Part shown: positions 38,127 through 48,980 of the stretch, one piece after another
How the letters are laid out: every line of letters starts with the position of its first letter
Position numbering within the stretch: the stretch's first letter is position 1
From: Pseudomonas sp. 102515
GTDB taxonomy: Bacteria; Pseudomonadota; Gammaproteobacteria; Pseudomonadales; Pseudomonadaceae
NCBI RefSeq assembly: GCF_031085165.1
Contig: NZ_JAVHTY010000001.1
Coordinates: forward strand, 1,302,001 to 1,366,000
Length of the DNA stretch: 64,000 bases
Direction: 5' to 3'
Notes under the pieces: generated by a model
Told to the model about the DNA's origin: nothing
The model's database searches: none
What the model saw: only the letters and a program-made list of their open reading frames with translations
Program-made: the position numbers and the translations under genes

Positions 38127-39017
38127 ATGAAAGATCAACTGAATGAGCTACGCATCTTGGCCGCCAAGGCCGAAAATCGCCGCACCGAAACGGGTATTCC
38201 GCGAGTTGCCATGGTTCAGGGCGATATCCCCGAGCACATGCTCGCTGCCGTCTACGACCCGATGATCAACCTGATCCTGCAAGGCAGCAAAACGATGACG
38301 GTGGGCGACCGCACCCTTCGGTATGACCCTGCGACGTATTTTGTGATGTCCATCGACCTGCCCGCGGTAGGGGCTGTCCACGCCGCGGAGACAGGCGAGC
38401 CCTACCTAGCCGTTAGCCTGACCCTCGACTCGACAGTGCTCGCTACATTGCTGGCTGACCTTCCGAAACCTATGGGGCGGTACGAAAACGACCCCGGCTT
38501 TTCGGTTGCTGCCATCACGCCAGAGTTGATGGACGCCTGGGTGCGCATGCTTCGACTCATGGGCAACCCGGATGCGATTGCCGCGCTCGCCCCAGCGTAC
38601 GAGCGCGAGATATTGTTTCGCGTTCTACAAGGCCCGCATGGCTGGATGTTGCGAGAGATCGCCGCACCAGACACTGCCATGGCCCGCGTGAGCCTGGCCA
38701 TTCAGTGGATTCGGCGAGACTTTGCTGAACCGATCAGAGTAGAAAGCCTGGCGCAAAAGGCGGCCATGAGCGTCTCGGCGTTTCACCGGCACTTCAAAGC
38801 CGTCACTACGCTGAGCCCATTGCAGTACCAGAAACGGGTTCGCCTGCTACAGGCCCGAACCCTCATGGTCGCCAGCGCCAAAAGCGTCACGGCCGCCGCG
38901 TTCGAGGTGGGCTATGAAAGCGCCACGCAATTCACGCGGGATTATGCACGGGTGTTCGGCCTGCCTCCTGCGCGGGATGCGGCGAGAATCTCGAGCGAAA
39001 CGAGAGCCGATTTGTGA
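38127..39017 (+). CDS. AraC-family transcriptional regulator (AraC_N type)
   Basis: A protein of 296 residues. The N-terminal half is the AraC_N-type cupin-like effector domain (YDPMINLILQGSKTMTVGDRTLRYDPATYFVMSIDLPAVG). The C-terminal ~100 residues hold two helix-turn-helices (IRVESLAQKAAMSVSAFHRHFKAVTTLSPLQYQKRVRL and AAAFEVGYESATQFTRDYARVFG). It is divergent from the SDR-VOC-SacDH operon and is its likely activator. A hairpin follows at 39127-39164. Confidence 0.9.
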   Translation: MKDQLNELRILAAKAENRRTETGIPRVAMVQGDIPEHMLAAVYDPMINLILQGSKTMTVGDRTLRYDPATYFVMSIDLPAVGAVHAAETGEPYLAVSLTLDSTVLATLLADLPKPMGRYENDPGFSVAAITPELMDAWVRMLRLMGNPDAIAALAPAYEREILFRVLQGPHGWMLREIAAPDTAMARVSLAIQWIRRDFAEPIRVESLAQKAAMSVSAFHRHFKAVTTLSPLQYQKRVRLLQARTLMVASAKSVTAAAFEVGYESATQFTRDYARVFGLPPARDAARISSETRADL

Positions 39018-39345
39018 CCTTGGCGAGATCCGATACCGATCAGCGTGCTGCGGACAGCAGCGGTCATTGTCGGAATCGCACATCCTCCATGAGCCCGGTT
39101 TAACTTATTTGCGAGTGACTGCTATTGGCCGATTGCAGCCGGTGGCAACGGGCCGCAATCGGCCATGAGCGGACGTTCGATGGTGTCTACGAAATGGAAA
39201 GAAATTCAGCCGTCTCGCTTTGTTCCTACTTAATTCCTTTTTGGTGGCTACAGATCAAATGCTAAAGTTTCAGAAATTTCGACCGATAAGCTAAAACAAG
39301 CAGGATGCTGCCAAAATTTCTTGATCTTCTAAAGACGGTTCTGCT
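39018..39345. other. Intergenic stretch between the AraC regulator and chemoreceptor genes
   Basis: About 330 bases with a hairpin at 39127-39164. The right half (from about 39190) is markedly A/T-rich and likely holds the chemoreceptor promoter. No gene was recognised. Confidence 0.55.
39127..39164. repeat. Intergenic palindrome after the AraC gene
   Basis: GGCCGATTGC and GCAATCGGCC form a perfect ten-pair stem around 18 bases. The flanks (GACTGCTATT and ATGAGCGGACGTTC) resemble dispersed intergenic palindromes common in Pseudomonas. It may terminate the regulator gene. Confidence 0.6.
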
Positions 39346-40854
39346 ATGCGTCCCTCCATATCTCAACTTGAACGGCATTACCTTAAAGCTGACCGCGTTA
39401 TGCTCGGTCTGGTTTGGTTCATGTTCTTGGCCTCGCTAGGGATAGCTGCATGGTCAGATACTTGGGGACAATCCCTCATTGTGGGCGGCGGCTGTTCAGT
39501 CGCCCTGACTTTGTTACAACAACTTTTCTCAGGGTCAAGGTTACTTCGTTGCGCTATGGGCGTTGGTCTCATGGTATTGGCTGCTCTTCATATCAACCAA
39601 GGGCGGGGTTTCACCGAATTACACTTCGGCATCTTCGTGCTCCTAGCTTGCCTTGTTTATTACCGAGACTGGTTACCGATTGTGATAGCGGCTGCAGTCA
39701 TTGCGGTGCATCACCTTTCCTTTTTCTTCATGCAAGAACACATCACTGCTGTACATGTAGTGCATCATCATAATATTTGGGTCGTTCTCCTACACGCATT
39801 GTATGTGGTTATTGAAACGGTCATTCTTGTATATATGGCCAAGCGTAGCCAGACCGAGGCTCGGGAAGGGCAAGCCATATTAGATATCGCCAATCGTCTT
39901 GGTGCCGACAGTGCAAGGGTTGATCTCAGCTATCGCAGCGACGTGCAAAGCCCCGTAGTGATACGCTTCAACCAGTTCCTGGACCAGCTAGAACGGATGG
40001 TAGGTGAAGTCGTCGGCGAGGCGAATAGGCTTGGCCAGATGGCAAAAAGCTTGGGCGGCGCTACTACGGGCATACGCCAAGGCGTCGATGAGCAGCAGGG
40101 CGCGGCCGATCGCATGGATGTGGCGCTAACCAACCTTGCAGGCTCAATTGACGAGGTAGCCATGTGTGCCACTCAGGCTTCCGCCATCGCCGTGTCGATC
40201 AATGAACATTCTCGTGAGAGCACGGCTGCGGTTGAGCATATCCGCACCGAGATCCTGTCCCTTGCCGGGAATATCGATACCACAGACCGAGATGTCCACG
40301 CACTGGCCGAGGCCTCTACCGAGATTGGAAAAGTGCTTGATGTGATACGTGGTATTGCGGACCAGACCAATCTTTTAGCACTTAATGCTGCGATCGAAGC
40401 TGCACGGGCTGGGGATCAGGGCAGAGGGTTCGCCGTAGTTGCCGATGAAGTTCGTAATCTGGCGCAACGTACGGCCAGTTCCACCATCGAGGTAAGAGCC
40501 CTTATCGAAAGGCTCCAGCACAGCACTACACAGGCTACCGAAGCGATGCGTGATAGCCGAGAGGGCGCGGATAGGTGTGTGACAGGCACGGAACAGGCTG
40601 CCAACCTGCTCGGTACGGTAGCAGCGGAAATTGCCTCGATCAATGCTATGACTTTTCAAATTGCCGCGAGCACCAAATGTCAATCGGCCATCAGCGCTCA
40701 GGTCACTGGGGATCTAGAGGCGTTGCAAGCGGTCGTCCATGACAATGCAACGGAAGCAGGTGTACTCGAGGGCGATTCGGTGCAATTGAACCAAGCGACA
40801 GATCGGTTAGTACAGGCCAGCAAACGATTCCTGGTTACTAGCAAGGGGCTGTAG
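39346..40854 (+). CDS. Membrane methyl-accepting chemotaxis protein with polytopic N terminus
   Basis: A protein of 502 residues. The first ~170 hold five or six hydrophobic helices instead of the usual periplasmic ligand domain. They contain the conserved [19 protein letters not shown] block and an unusual histidine cluster ([15 protein letters not shown] and [10 protein letters not shown]) within or near the membrane. A HAMP-like linker and a full signalling domain follow, with the hairpin [20 protein letters not shown] and [13 protein letters not shown]. It would signal to CheA/CheW from the inner membrane. Known relatives with this N-terminal domain have no firm ligand; the histidines suggest haem, metal or redox/pH sensing as inference. 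It has lower GC than the flanking core genes and is the last gene before guaA. Confidence 0.88.
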   Translation: MRPSISQLERHYLKADRVMLGLVWFMFLASLGIAAWSDTWGQSLIVGGGCSVALTLLQQLFSGSRLLRCAMGVGLMVLAALHINQGRGFTELHFGIFVLLACLVYYRDWLPIVIAAAVIAVHHLSFFFMQEHITAVHVVHHHNIWVVLLHALYVVIETVILVYMAKRSQTEAREGQAILDIANRLGADSARVDLSYRSDVQSPVVIRFNQFLDQLERMVGEVVGEANRLGQMAKSLGGATTGIRQGVDEQQGAADRMDVALTNLAGSIDEVAMCATQASAIAVSINEHSRESTAAVEHIRTEILSLAGNIDTTDRDVHALAEASTEIGKVLDVIRGIADQTNLLALNAAIEAARAGDQGRGFAVVADEVRNLAQRTASSTIEVRALIERLQHSTTQATEAMRDSREGADRCVTGTEQAANLLGTVAAEIASINAMTFQIAASTKCQSAISAQVTGDLEALQAVVHDNATEAGVLEGDSVQLNQATDRLVQASKRFLVTSKGL

Positions 40855-40929
40855 CTCTAGGCATTCGATTTAGCCACCCGGAGTCGCCCCTTGTTTCGTA
40901 GCTAACCATGCCTCTGTTTTTGCCGATCG

Positions 40930-40967
40930 CGGTCGTTAATCGACCGTCCGCTTTGGGTCGTTAGCGG
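40930..40967. repeat. Adjacent palindromes, including a CCGCT-N10-AGCGG copy
   Basis: CGGTCG-TTAAT-CGACCG (40930-40946) is directly followed by CCGCT-TTGGGTCGTT-AGCGG (40948-40967). The second has the same arms and spacing as 23718-23737 at the other end of the less GC-rich region. Confidence 0.55.
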
Positions 40968-41353
40968 TCAGTCATGAATGAATGCGTTCGTCCATGAGCC
41001 GTGTGTACGACCGGTCATGTCAAATGCAAACGGCTAGTCAGCACTCATGAAAATTGTTCCGGCAGAGGCAATTTCCCATCAAGCGACTAGTTGTAATGGA
41101 CGGAAACCACGCAGCCTGACCAATAGTTCTCCCGGGTTGCCTGAGCGTCCATTCATCAATCACATCAGCCTAGTCCTGCCACATCGCACGACGCTGATCC
41201 CGCCACGACCTTATTGTAAACGGCGCACGCCCCCCTCTGCTGGTGCGCCGGGCACTCCTCGATTCAGTCGGAGTTGTAACCTACCGCGTGCGAAAGAGGC
41301 TGACCGTGCGGTGCAGGTCGTGGAGACTGCCAGGATTCACCCTCATCAAAAAG

Positions 41354-41383
41354 CCAAAAGCCCGCAATTACGCGGGCTTTTGG
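41354..41383. terminator. Rho-independent terminator of guaA
   Basis: A perfect 12-bp stem, CCAAAAGCCCGC and GCGGGCTTTTGG, with an AATTAC loop, 40 bases beyond the guaA stop. T-rich on both exits, so it can also stop rightward transcription from the island. Confidence 0.9.
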
Positions 41384-41423
41384 TTTTTTCTGCTAGACGT
41401 GCCGGTCTATGCCGGCCGCGGCA

Positions 41424-43001
41424 TCACTCCCACTCAATCGTCGCCGGCGGCTTGCTCGAAACGTCGTAGGTGACGCGGGAGATGCCGTCGATTTCGTTGA
41501 TGATGCGGTTGGAGACCTTTTCCAGCAGTTCGTAAGGCAGATGGGCCCAGCGGGCGGTCATGAAGTCGATGGTTTCCACCGCGCGCAGGGCGACGACCCA
41601 GGCGTAGCGGCGGCCGTCGCCGACCACGCCGACGGATTTCACCGGCTGGAAGACGACGAAGGCCTGGCTGACCTTGTGGTACCAGTCGGCCTTGCGCAGT
41701 TCGGCGATGAAGATGTCGTCGGCGCGACGCAGCAGGTCGGCGTATTCCTTCTTCACTTCGCCGAGGATGCGCACGCCCAGGCCCGGGCCGGGGAAGGGAT
41801 GGCGGTAGACCATGTCGTAGGGCAGGCCCAGCTCCAGGCCGATCTTGCGCACCTCGTCCTTGAACAGTTCGCGCAGCGGTTCGACCAGCTTGAGGTTCAT
41901 CTCCTCGGGCAGGCCGCCGACGTTGTGGTGGGACTTGATGACGTGGGCCTTGCCGGTCTTGGCGCCGGCCGACTCGATGACGTCGGGGTAGATGGTGCCC
42001 TGGGCCAGGAACTTGATGTTGTCGAGCTTGCTGGCTTCGGCGTCGAAGACGTCGATGAAGGTGCGGCCGATGATCTTGCGCTTCTTCTCCGGGTCGGCCT
42101 CGCCTTCCAGGTTGGTCAGGAAACGCTGCTCGGAGTTGGAGCGGATCACCTTGACGCCCATGTTCTCGGCGAACATGGCCATCACCTGGTCACCCTCGTG
42201 CAGGCGCAGCAGGCCGTTGTCGACGAAGACGCAGGTCAGCTGGTCGCCGATGGCCTTGTGCAGCAGCGCCGCGACCACGGAGGAGTCGACGCCGCCGGAG
42301 AGGCCCAGCAGCACGTTGGCGCTGCCGACCTGGGCGCGCACCTGGGCGATGGCGTCCTCGACGATGTTGGCCGGGGTCCAGAGGGCTTCGCAGCCGCAGA
42401 TGTCCTTCAGGAAGCGCGAGAGGATGCGCCCGCCCTGCTTGGTATGGGTCACCTCGGGGTGGAACTGCACGCCGTACCAGCCGCGCTCGTCGTCGCCCAT
42501 GGCGGCGATGGCGCAGCTCGGGGTGCTGGCGACGATGTGGAAGCCGTCCGGCAGCTTGCCGACCTTGTCGCCGTGGCTCATCCAGACGTCCAGGCCGAGC
42601 ACGCCGTCGTCGTCGAGGTGGTCCTGGATGCCTTCGAGCAGGCGGCTCTTGCCGACCACGTCGACCTTGGCATAGCCGAATTCACGGATGTTGGAGCCTT
42701 CGACCTTGCCGCCGAGCTGCTCGGCCATGGTCTGCATGCCGTAGCAGATGCCGAACAGCGGTACGCCCAGGTCGAACACCGCCTTGGGTGCACGCGGGCT
42801 GCCGGCCTCGTGGACCGACTCGGGCCCGCCGGCGAGGATGATGCCGCGCGGAGCGAAGGCGCGGATGTCGGCGTCGTCCATGTCGAAGGGGTGCAGCTCG
42901 CAATAGACGCCCAGTTCGCGCACGCGGCGGGCGATGAGCTGGGTGTACTGGGAGCCGAAGTCGAGGATGAGGATGCGGTGGGCGTGGATGTCTTGGGACA
43001 T
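41424..43001 (-). CDS. guaA: GMP synthase (glutamine-hydrolysing)
   Basis: A protein of 525 residues, the normal length. The class-I amidotransferase domain is N-terminal ([15 protein letters not shown] with the nucleophilic cysteine; [12 protein letters not shown] with the histidine/glutamate), then the ATP-pyrophosphatase P-loop [17 protein letters not shown], and the C-terminal dimerisation domain ending PATIEWE. It converts XMP to GMP. It follows guaB by 87 bases, and a perfect palindrome lies between the genes. Its 3' end abuts the putative island, as expected from a known integration hotspot. Confidence 0.98.
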   Translation of the reverse strand: MSQDIHAHRILILDFGSQYTQLIARRVRELGVYCELHPFDMDDADIRAFAPRGIILAGGPESVHEAGSPRAPKAVFDLGVPLFGICYGMQTMAEQLGGKVEGSNIREFGYAKVDVVGKSRLLEGIQDHLDDDGVLGLDVWMSHGDKVGKLPDGFHIVASTPSCAIAAMGDDERGWYGVQFHPEVTHTKQGGRILSRFLKDICGCEALWTPANIVEDAIAQVRAQVGSANVLLGLSGGVDSSVVAALLHKAIGDQLTCVFVDNGLLRLHEGDQVMAMFAENMGVKVIRSNSEQRFLTNLEGEADPEKKRKIIGRTFIDVFDAEASKLDNIKFLAQGTIYPDVIESAGAKTGKAHVIKSHHNVGGLPEEMNLKLVEPLRELFKDEVRKIGLELGLPYDMVYRHPFPGPGLGVRILGEVKKEYADLLRRADDIFIAELRKADWYHKVSQAFVVFQPVKSVGVVGDGRRYAWVVALRAVETIDFMTARWAHLPYELLEKVSNRIINEIDGISRVTYDVSSKPPATIEWE

Positions 43002-43031
43002 GGCCAGGTCTCGATAGCGCTAGGTTCAGAC

Positions 43032-43061
43032 GATTCGGGGCTGTCTAGACAGCCCCGAATC
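43032..43061. promoter_or_regulatory. Perfect 30-bp palindrome between guaB and guaA
   Basis: The arms GATTCGGGGCTGT and ACAGCCCCGAATC surround CTAG, giving an uninterrupted 30-base palindrome. In the guaBA transcript it would form a very stable hairpin between the two genes. No U tract follows, so it looks like an mRNA stability or processing element, or a partial terminator, rather than a normal terminator. Confidence 0.8.
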
Positions 43062-43088
43062 GCAACGATAAGAACGACAGATCAGGAA

Positions 43089-44626
<1,538 letters not shown>

Positions 44627-44663
44627 CGCGCCTGACACCAACGGTCGGAGGATTCGATTTACT

Positions 44664-44678
44664 TGAGAATGACTATCA
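44664..44678. promoter_or_regulatory. Fur-box-like site upstream of the TonB receptor gene
   Basis: TGAGAATGACTATCA matches the 7-1-7 core TGATAATNATTATCA at 12 of 14 informative positions. A TAGAAT at 44682-44687 may be the -10. The site lies across the possible TTG/ATG starts at 44663/44669, which argues for a start further downstream. Iron-loaded Fur would block transcription here. Confidence 0.75.
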
Positions 44679-44722
44679 CTTTAGAATCGCCGCCACTTTT
44701 CCCGCCCGTCCCGAGAACGCCC

Positions 44723-46849
44723 TTGAACACGCCGCCCAGAGCCCTTTGCCGTTTCGCGCCCTTCGCCTTCAGTACCCTGGCCCTGGCGACCAGTTCGGAT
44801 CTGCTGGCGGCGGCTGACACCACCCTCGCCCCCATGGACATCTCCGCCACGGCCAGCGAGGCCGACCAGGGCTATCGCGCGACCCGCGCCTCGACCGCGA
44901 GCAAGAGCGACGTGCCGATCAAGGAAGAGGCGCAGTCGGTGCAGGCCGTGACCCCGCAACTGATCCAGGACTACGAGGTGCGGACCCTGGACGACGCCTC
45001 CAAATTCGTCAGCGGCGTGACCCAGGGCAACACCCTGGCCGGGACCAAGGATGCCTTCGTCAAACGGGGCTTCGGTACCAACGCCGATGGCTCCATCTTT
45101 CGCGATGGGGTGCGCTCGAATCTGTCGCACAACTTCGACGCCGCCGCCGAGCGCGTGGAAGTCCTGAAGGGCCCCGCCTCTCTGCTCTATGGCGCTCTCG
45201 AACCCGGCGGCCTGATCAACGTGGTCAGCAAGCAGCCGCAGTATCAACCGCTTACCACCCTGAGCGGCTCGGCCTACAGCGAAGGCGGCGGCAATCTCGG
45301 CGTCGACACCACCGGCCCCCTGGGTGACAGCGGCTTCGCCTATCGGCTGATCGCCGAGCGCCAGAGCGAGGACTACTGGCGCAACTATGGCGTGGATCAG
45401 CACACCCTGGTGGCGCCGTCGCTGTCCTGGACCGGCGAGCGCGCCAGCCTGACCCTGGCCTATTCCTATAACGATTACACCGGCCCGGTGGATCGGGGGA
45501 CGGTGTTCGTCAATGGGCATCCCAGCAGCGCCAGCTACGACAAGCGCCTCGACGAGAAGTGGGCCTCAACGAGCGGTATCACCGAGACCGCCAGTGCACG
45601 CTACGAGTATCAGCTCAGCGATGACTGGAAGACCCGGCTGATCTACGCCTGGAACAATGACAGGTACAGCCTGGACTTCGCCCAGCCGGTCTCCTTGGCC
45701 GCGAATGGCAATCTGCTGCGGACGGCCAATGGCGCCCATTACGATTACGAGACGACGTACGCCAGTTGGGACTTCATCGGCCGGCAGGATCTGCTGGGCC
45801 AACGCCATGATCTGCTGGTGGGCCTCGATCACGAGGACAACGACCAGTACCGCGGCAACACCTACCGCAACAACAATGCCTCGCGCCGCAACATCAACAT
45901 CAACGCGCCGGTGTACGGCAACCTGGCAGCACCCAGCCTCCTGAGCACGACCCAGAGCGATCAGGACAGCAGCCTGGAATCCACTTCGCTGTACTTCAAG
46001 GACAACTGGCACCTGAACGACCGCTGGATCCTGGTGCTGGGCGGCCGCTACCAGGCTTTCAAGCAGTACAGCGATCAAGGCCTGGGCCGGGATTACGTCG
46101 TCAATCTGGACAAGCGTGATCACGCGGCCCTGCCGCTGGCCGGTGTGGTGTTCCAGGCCACCGATACCCTGTCGCTATACGGTAACTACAGTCGATCCTT
46201 CGTGCCGAACACCACCGTCGACGACCGGGGCAACACCTTCGATCCCGAAGAAGGCCGCAGCTTCGAGATAGGCGCCAAGTACGACCTGACGCCCGGCCTG
46301 AACCTGAACGTGGCGCTCTACGACATCGAGAAGAAGAACGTGGTGACCACCAGCACTGTAGGTGGCGTGAGCGTGAGCGAAGCCGCCGGCAAGGTCGGCT
46401 CGCGTGGCGTGGAGGTGGATCTTACCGGTCGCCTGGCCGAGCGCTGGGACGTCGTCGCCACCTACGCCTACGATCACACCGAGGTGCTCGACGATCCCAG
46501 CAACGAGGGCAAGCGCCTGCCCCAGGCGCCCAAGCACAGCGGCAGTCTCTACCTGACCCACCACCTGCTGGTGCCATCCAACCTGGGCGGCTGGCACGTC
46601 GGCGGCGGTGCCCGCTACGTCGGCGAGCGGGCCGGCGATGCGGCCAACAGCTTCTACATGAGCAGCTACACCGTGGCCGACGCCTTCCTGCGCTGGGACC
46701 TCCCGGTGACCGGCTACCGGACCCGCCTGCAGCTGAACGTCGACAACCTGTTCGACAAGCAGTACTACCCGTCGAGCGCCAACAGTCCGCTGCAGGTGGC
46801 GGTGGGCGAACCGCGGACGGCGCGCTTGAGTGCCACGGTGAGCTTCTGA
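44723..46849 (+). CDS. TonB-dependent ferric-siderophore receptor
   Basis: About 708 residues if started at the TTG at 44723, which puts the Fur box and promoter upstream; starts at 44663 or 44669 would lie inside the Fur box. The N terminus then reads as a signal peptide ending LLAAADTT. A plug domain follows (SVQAVTPQLIQDYEVRTLDDASKFVSGV, ...RVEVLKGPASLLYGALEPGGLINVVSKQP) and then the beta barrel, ending with the usual terminal phenylalanine (LSATVSF). The plug and barrel belong to the FhuA/FpvA/FoxA siderophore group. A TonB-box-like stretch is not certain. It opens the uptake cluster that follows after 149 bases. Confidence 0.9.
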   Translation: MNTPPRALCRFAPFAFSTLALATSSDLLAAADTTLAPMDISATASEADQGYRATRASTASKSDVPIKEEAQSVQAVTPQLIQDYEVRTLDDASKFVSGVTQGNTLAGTKDAFVKRGFGTNADGSIFRDGVRSNLSHNFDAAAERVEVLKGPASLLYGALEPGGLINVVSKQPQYQPLTTLSGSAYSEGGGNLGVDTTGPLGDSGFAYRLIAERQSEDYWRNYGVDQHTLVAPSLSWTGERASLTLAYSYNDYTGPVDRGTVFVNGHPSSASYDKRLDEKWASTSGITETASARYEYQLSDDWKTRLIYAWNNDRYSLDFAQPVSLAANGNLLRTANGAHYDYETTYASWDFIGRQDLLGQRHDLLVGLDHEDNDQYRGNTYRNNNASRRNININAPVYGNLAAPSLLSTTQSDQDSSLESTSLYFKDNWHLNDRWILVLGGRYQAFKQYSDQGLGRDYVVNLDKRDHAALPLAGVVFQATDTLSLYGNYSRSFVPNTTVDDRGNTFDPEEGRSFEIGAKYDLTPGLNLNVALYDIEKKNVVTTSTVGGVSVSEAAGKVGSRGVEVDLTGRLAERWDVVATYAYDHTEVLDDPSNEGKRLPQAPKHSGSLYLTHHLLVPSNLGGWHVGGGARYVGERAGDAANSFYMSSYTVADAFLRWDLPVTGYRTRLQLNVDNLFDKQYYPSSANSPLQVAVGEPRTARLSATVSF

Positions 46850-46863
46850 GCCAGTGGCCTGCC

Positions 46864-46896
46864 CTTACCCCAGTCCTCTTCCAAGGGGAGAGGGGG
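46864..46896. repeat. Dispersed CCCCAGTCCTCT-type repeat
   Basis: CCCCAGTCCTCTTCC...GGGGAGAGGG between the receptor and binding-protein genes. A closely related copy with CCCCAGCCCTCTCCC...GGGGGAGAGGGG lies at 51958-51988. Such imperfect GGGAGAGGG palindromes are common between genes in pseudomonads and may end or trim mRNA. Confidence 0.65.
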
Positions 46897-46998
46897 CGGA
46901 AGGTGCCAGCCCTGCGTTGATGCTCTATCCTAGCCGCCCCGCCGTGGGGCCTCGGCCCGCCTGGCGGGCCTCTTTGCCGTCTTCAGCCAGTCCCCGTC

Positions 46999-47943
46999 AT
47001 GCTCGATCGTCGCGCCCTTCTGCAATTCGCCGCCGGTACCGTCCTGCTCGCCGGGCTGCCGGGTCGGGCATGCGCACGCGCGTCGACGGCGGATGGCGAC
47101 TTTCCGCGGCAGGTGGAGCATGTGGTGGGCAGCACCCTCCTCCCCCGCCACCCCCAACGGGTGGCCGTGATCTCCACCGGCCAGCTGGACGCCGCCCTGA
47201 GCCTGGGCGTGATCCCGGCGGGCACCACCCGGGTGGACAATCGCGCACTGGCGCCCGGCTATCTGCGCAGCGCCCTCGCCAGCCGCGCCGGCGAGCTGGA
47301 CGCCATGGTCGATCTGGGCAGTCGCCAGGCGCCGGATCTGGAAGCCCTGGCGCGCCTGGCGCCGGATCTGATCGTGCTCAATCGCACCGTGCTCAAGGCC
47401 GGTGGCCTGGAACTGTTCTCGCGCATCGCCCCCACTGTGGTGGCGCGCGGCACCGGCGGCCACTGGCGAGCGGATTTCCTGCTGCTGGCCGATGCCCTGG
47501 GCCGCCGTCAGCAGGCCGAGCGACTGCTGGCGGACCTGGATCGAGAACTGGCCGGCCTGGCGCAGCGCTTCGCCGCCCAGCCACCCTCCGCCTCCCTGCT
47601 GTTTTCCAGCGGCGCCCGACTGCGCCTGATGGGCGCGGATTCCTTTGCCGGCGGGCTGCTGCAAGCCATGGGCGTGACCCGCCCGGCGGCGCAGAGATTC
47701 AAGGGCACCTCACGGGATGTCAGCGCCGAGTTGCTGGACCTGGCCGATGCCGACTGGCTGTTCTACGCCGAGCAGGGCACCGCCCTGGTCAGCCTGGCGC
47801 GACAGCCGCTGTGGCCCCGGCTCACTGCGGTGAGTCAGGCCCGGGCCGTTCGCGTGGACACCGACGCCTTCTACCTCAACGCCGGCCCCCTCGCCGCTCG
47901 CCAGGTGGTGAGCACGGTCGCCGGCGCCCTGGGGGTGACATGA
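46999..47943 (+). CDS. Iron-siderophore ABC transporter, periplasmic binding protein (FecB/FhuD-like)
   Basis: A protein of 314 residues with a DRRALLQFAAGTVLLAG start that reads as a twin-arginine-type signal followed by a hydrophobic core and ARA cleavage region. The body fits the type III periplasmic-binding fold (PQRVAVISTGQLDAALSLGVIPAG, ...APDLEALARLAPDLIVLN). It binds ferric siderophore released by the TonB receptor upstream and hands it to the permeases. Its stop overlaps the first permease start (ATGA). Confidence 0.9.
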   Translation: MLDRRALLQFAAGTVLLAGLPGRACARASTADGDFPRQVEHVVGSTLLPRHPQRVAVISTGQLDAALSLGVIPAGTTRVDNRALAPGYLRSALASRAGELDAMVDLGSRQAPDLEALARLAPDLIVLNRTVLKAGGLELFSRIAPTVVARGTGGHWRADFLLLADALGRRQQAERLLADLDRELAGLAQRFAAQPPSASLLFSSGARLRLMGADSFAGGLLQAMGVTRPAAQRFKGTSRDVSAELLDLADADWLFYAEQGTALVSLARQPLWPRLTAVSQARAVRVDTDAFYLNAGPLAARQVVSTVAGALGVT

Positions 47944-48980
47944 CCCAGGCGGCCCGCCCCGCTCCCCTTGCGCAACGGACATCCGCCGCCCGCGGTGGCC
48001 TGGTGCTGGTCCTGCTGCTGATCGTCTTGGCGCTGGCGGTGGTGGCGAGCCTGGGCATAGGGGCGCGCTCGCTGTCGGCCGCGCAGATCCTGCACCTGCT
48101 CGTTGCGTCCGATGATTCCACCGAGGCCGTGGTGCTCTGGCAGCTGCGCCTGCCGCGCACCCTGCTCGGGCTGCTGGTGGGCGCGGCCCTGGGTCTGGCC
48201 GGTGCCCTGATGCAGGCACTGACGCGCAATCCCCTGGCCGACCCCGGGCTGCTGGGGATCAATGCCGGGGCGGCCTTCGCCGTGGTGGCCGGGCTGTCGC
48301 TGGTGGGGCTGGACGACGCCCCGGCGCGCCTGGCCTGCGCCCTGCTGGGGGCGGCCCTGGCTGCCGGCCTGGTCTATCTGCTGGGTGGCAGCGCCCCGGC
48401 GCGTGGCCAGCCGCTGCGGTTGATCCTGGCCGGCATCGCCCTCAGCGCCAGCCTCAACGCCTGCACCGGCATCATCACCCTGTTCGACAGCGCGGTGTTC
48501 GACAGCTACCGATTCTGGGCCGTGGGTGCCCTGAGCGGCCAGACGCCGGGTGGCGCCCTCGGCATCCTGCCGCTGCTGTTGATCGGCCTGGCCCTGGGCC
48601 TGCCGCTGGGCGGCCGTCTCAATGCCCTGGCCCTGGGCGATGACCTGGGCCGCGCCCTCGGCGCCCGACCCGGGCAACTGCGGCTACTGGCCTTCGTCGC
48701 CATCGTGCTGCTGTGCGGCGCCGCCACCGCGGTGGCCGGACCCATCGGCTTTCTCGGCCTGGTGGTGCCCCATGCCCTGCGCCTGCTGGTGGGTGCCGAC
48801 TGGCGCTGGATCCTGGCGTTGGCGCCCCTGGCCGGTGCCAATCTGCTGTTGCTGGCCGACACCCTGGGCCGCCGCGTGGCCTTGCCGGGAGAGCTGGAAG
48901 CCGGGATCGTCTGCGCCCTGCTCGGCACCCCGGTGCTGCTCGCGCTGATCATCCGCTCCGCCCGCCGGGTGCGCCCTTGA
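47940..48980 (+). CDS. FecCD-family iron-siderophore ABC permease (first)
   Basis: A protein of 346 residues with about nine hydrophobic helices. The FecCD signature is plain: LRLPRTLLGLLVGAALGLAGALMQALTRNPLADPGLLGINAGAAFAVV and AGPIGFLGLVVPHALRLLVG. It forms the membrane channel together with the next permease. Start and stop overlap both neighbours (ATGA upstream, TTGA downstream). Confidence 0.93.
   Translation: MTQAARPAPLAQRTSAARGGLVLVLLLIVLALAVVASLGIGARSLSAAQILHLLVASDDSTEAVVLWQLRLPRTLLGLLVGAALGLAGALMQALTRNPLADPGLLGINAGAAFAVVAGLSLVGLDDAPARLACALLGAALAAGLVYLLGGSAPARGQPLRLILAGIALSASLNACTGIITLFDSAVFDSYRFWAVGALSGQTPGGALGILPLLLIGLALGLPLGGRLNALALGDDLGRALGARPGQLRLLAFVAIVLLCGAATAVAGPIGFLGLVVPHALRLLVGADWRWILALAPLAGANLLLLADTLGRRVALPGELEAGIVCALLGTPVLLALIIRSARRVRP

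Larger units (their letters stand above)
40855..41423. other. Gene-free stretch between the chemoreceptor gene and guaA
   Basis: About 570 bases with no credible gene. It contains palindromes at 40930-40946 and 40948-40967 and ends with the guaA terminator at 41354-41383. This is where an island joined to the 3' end of guaA would have its junction; I could not find an obvious direct repeat of the guaA end elsewhere in the window. Confidence 0.6.

Noticed and set aside
41047-41469. 140-codon open frame between the chemoreceptor and guaA
   Set aside because: It crosses the guaA terminator and the guaA 3' end and has no protein-like pattern.
40855-41470. Direct repeat of the guaA 3' end as an att site
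   Set aside because: I looked for the last bases of guaA in the left part of the region and did not see a convincing copy; the attachment sequences stay unknown.
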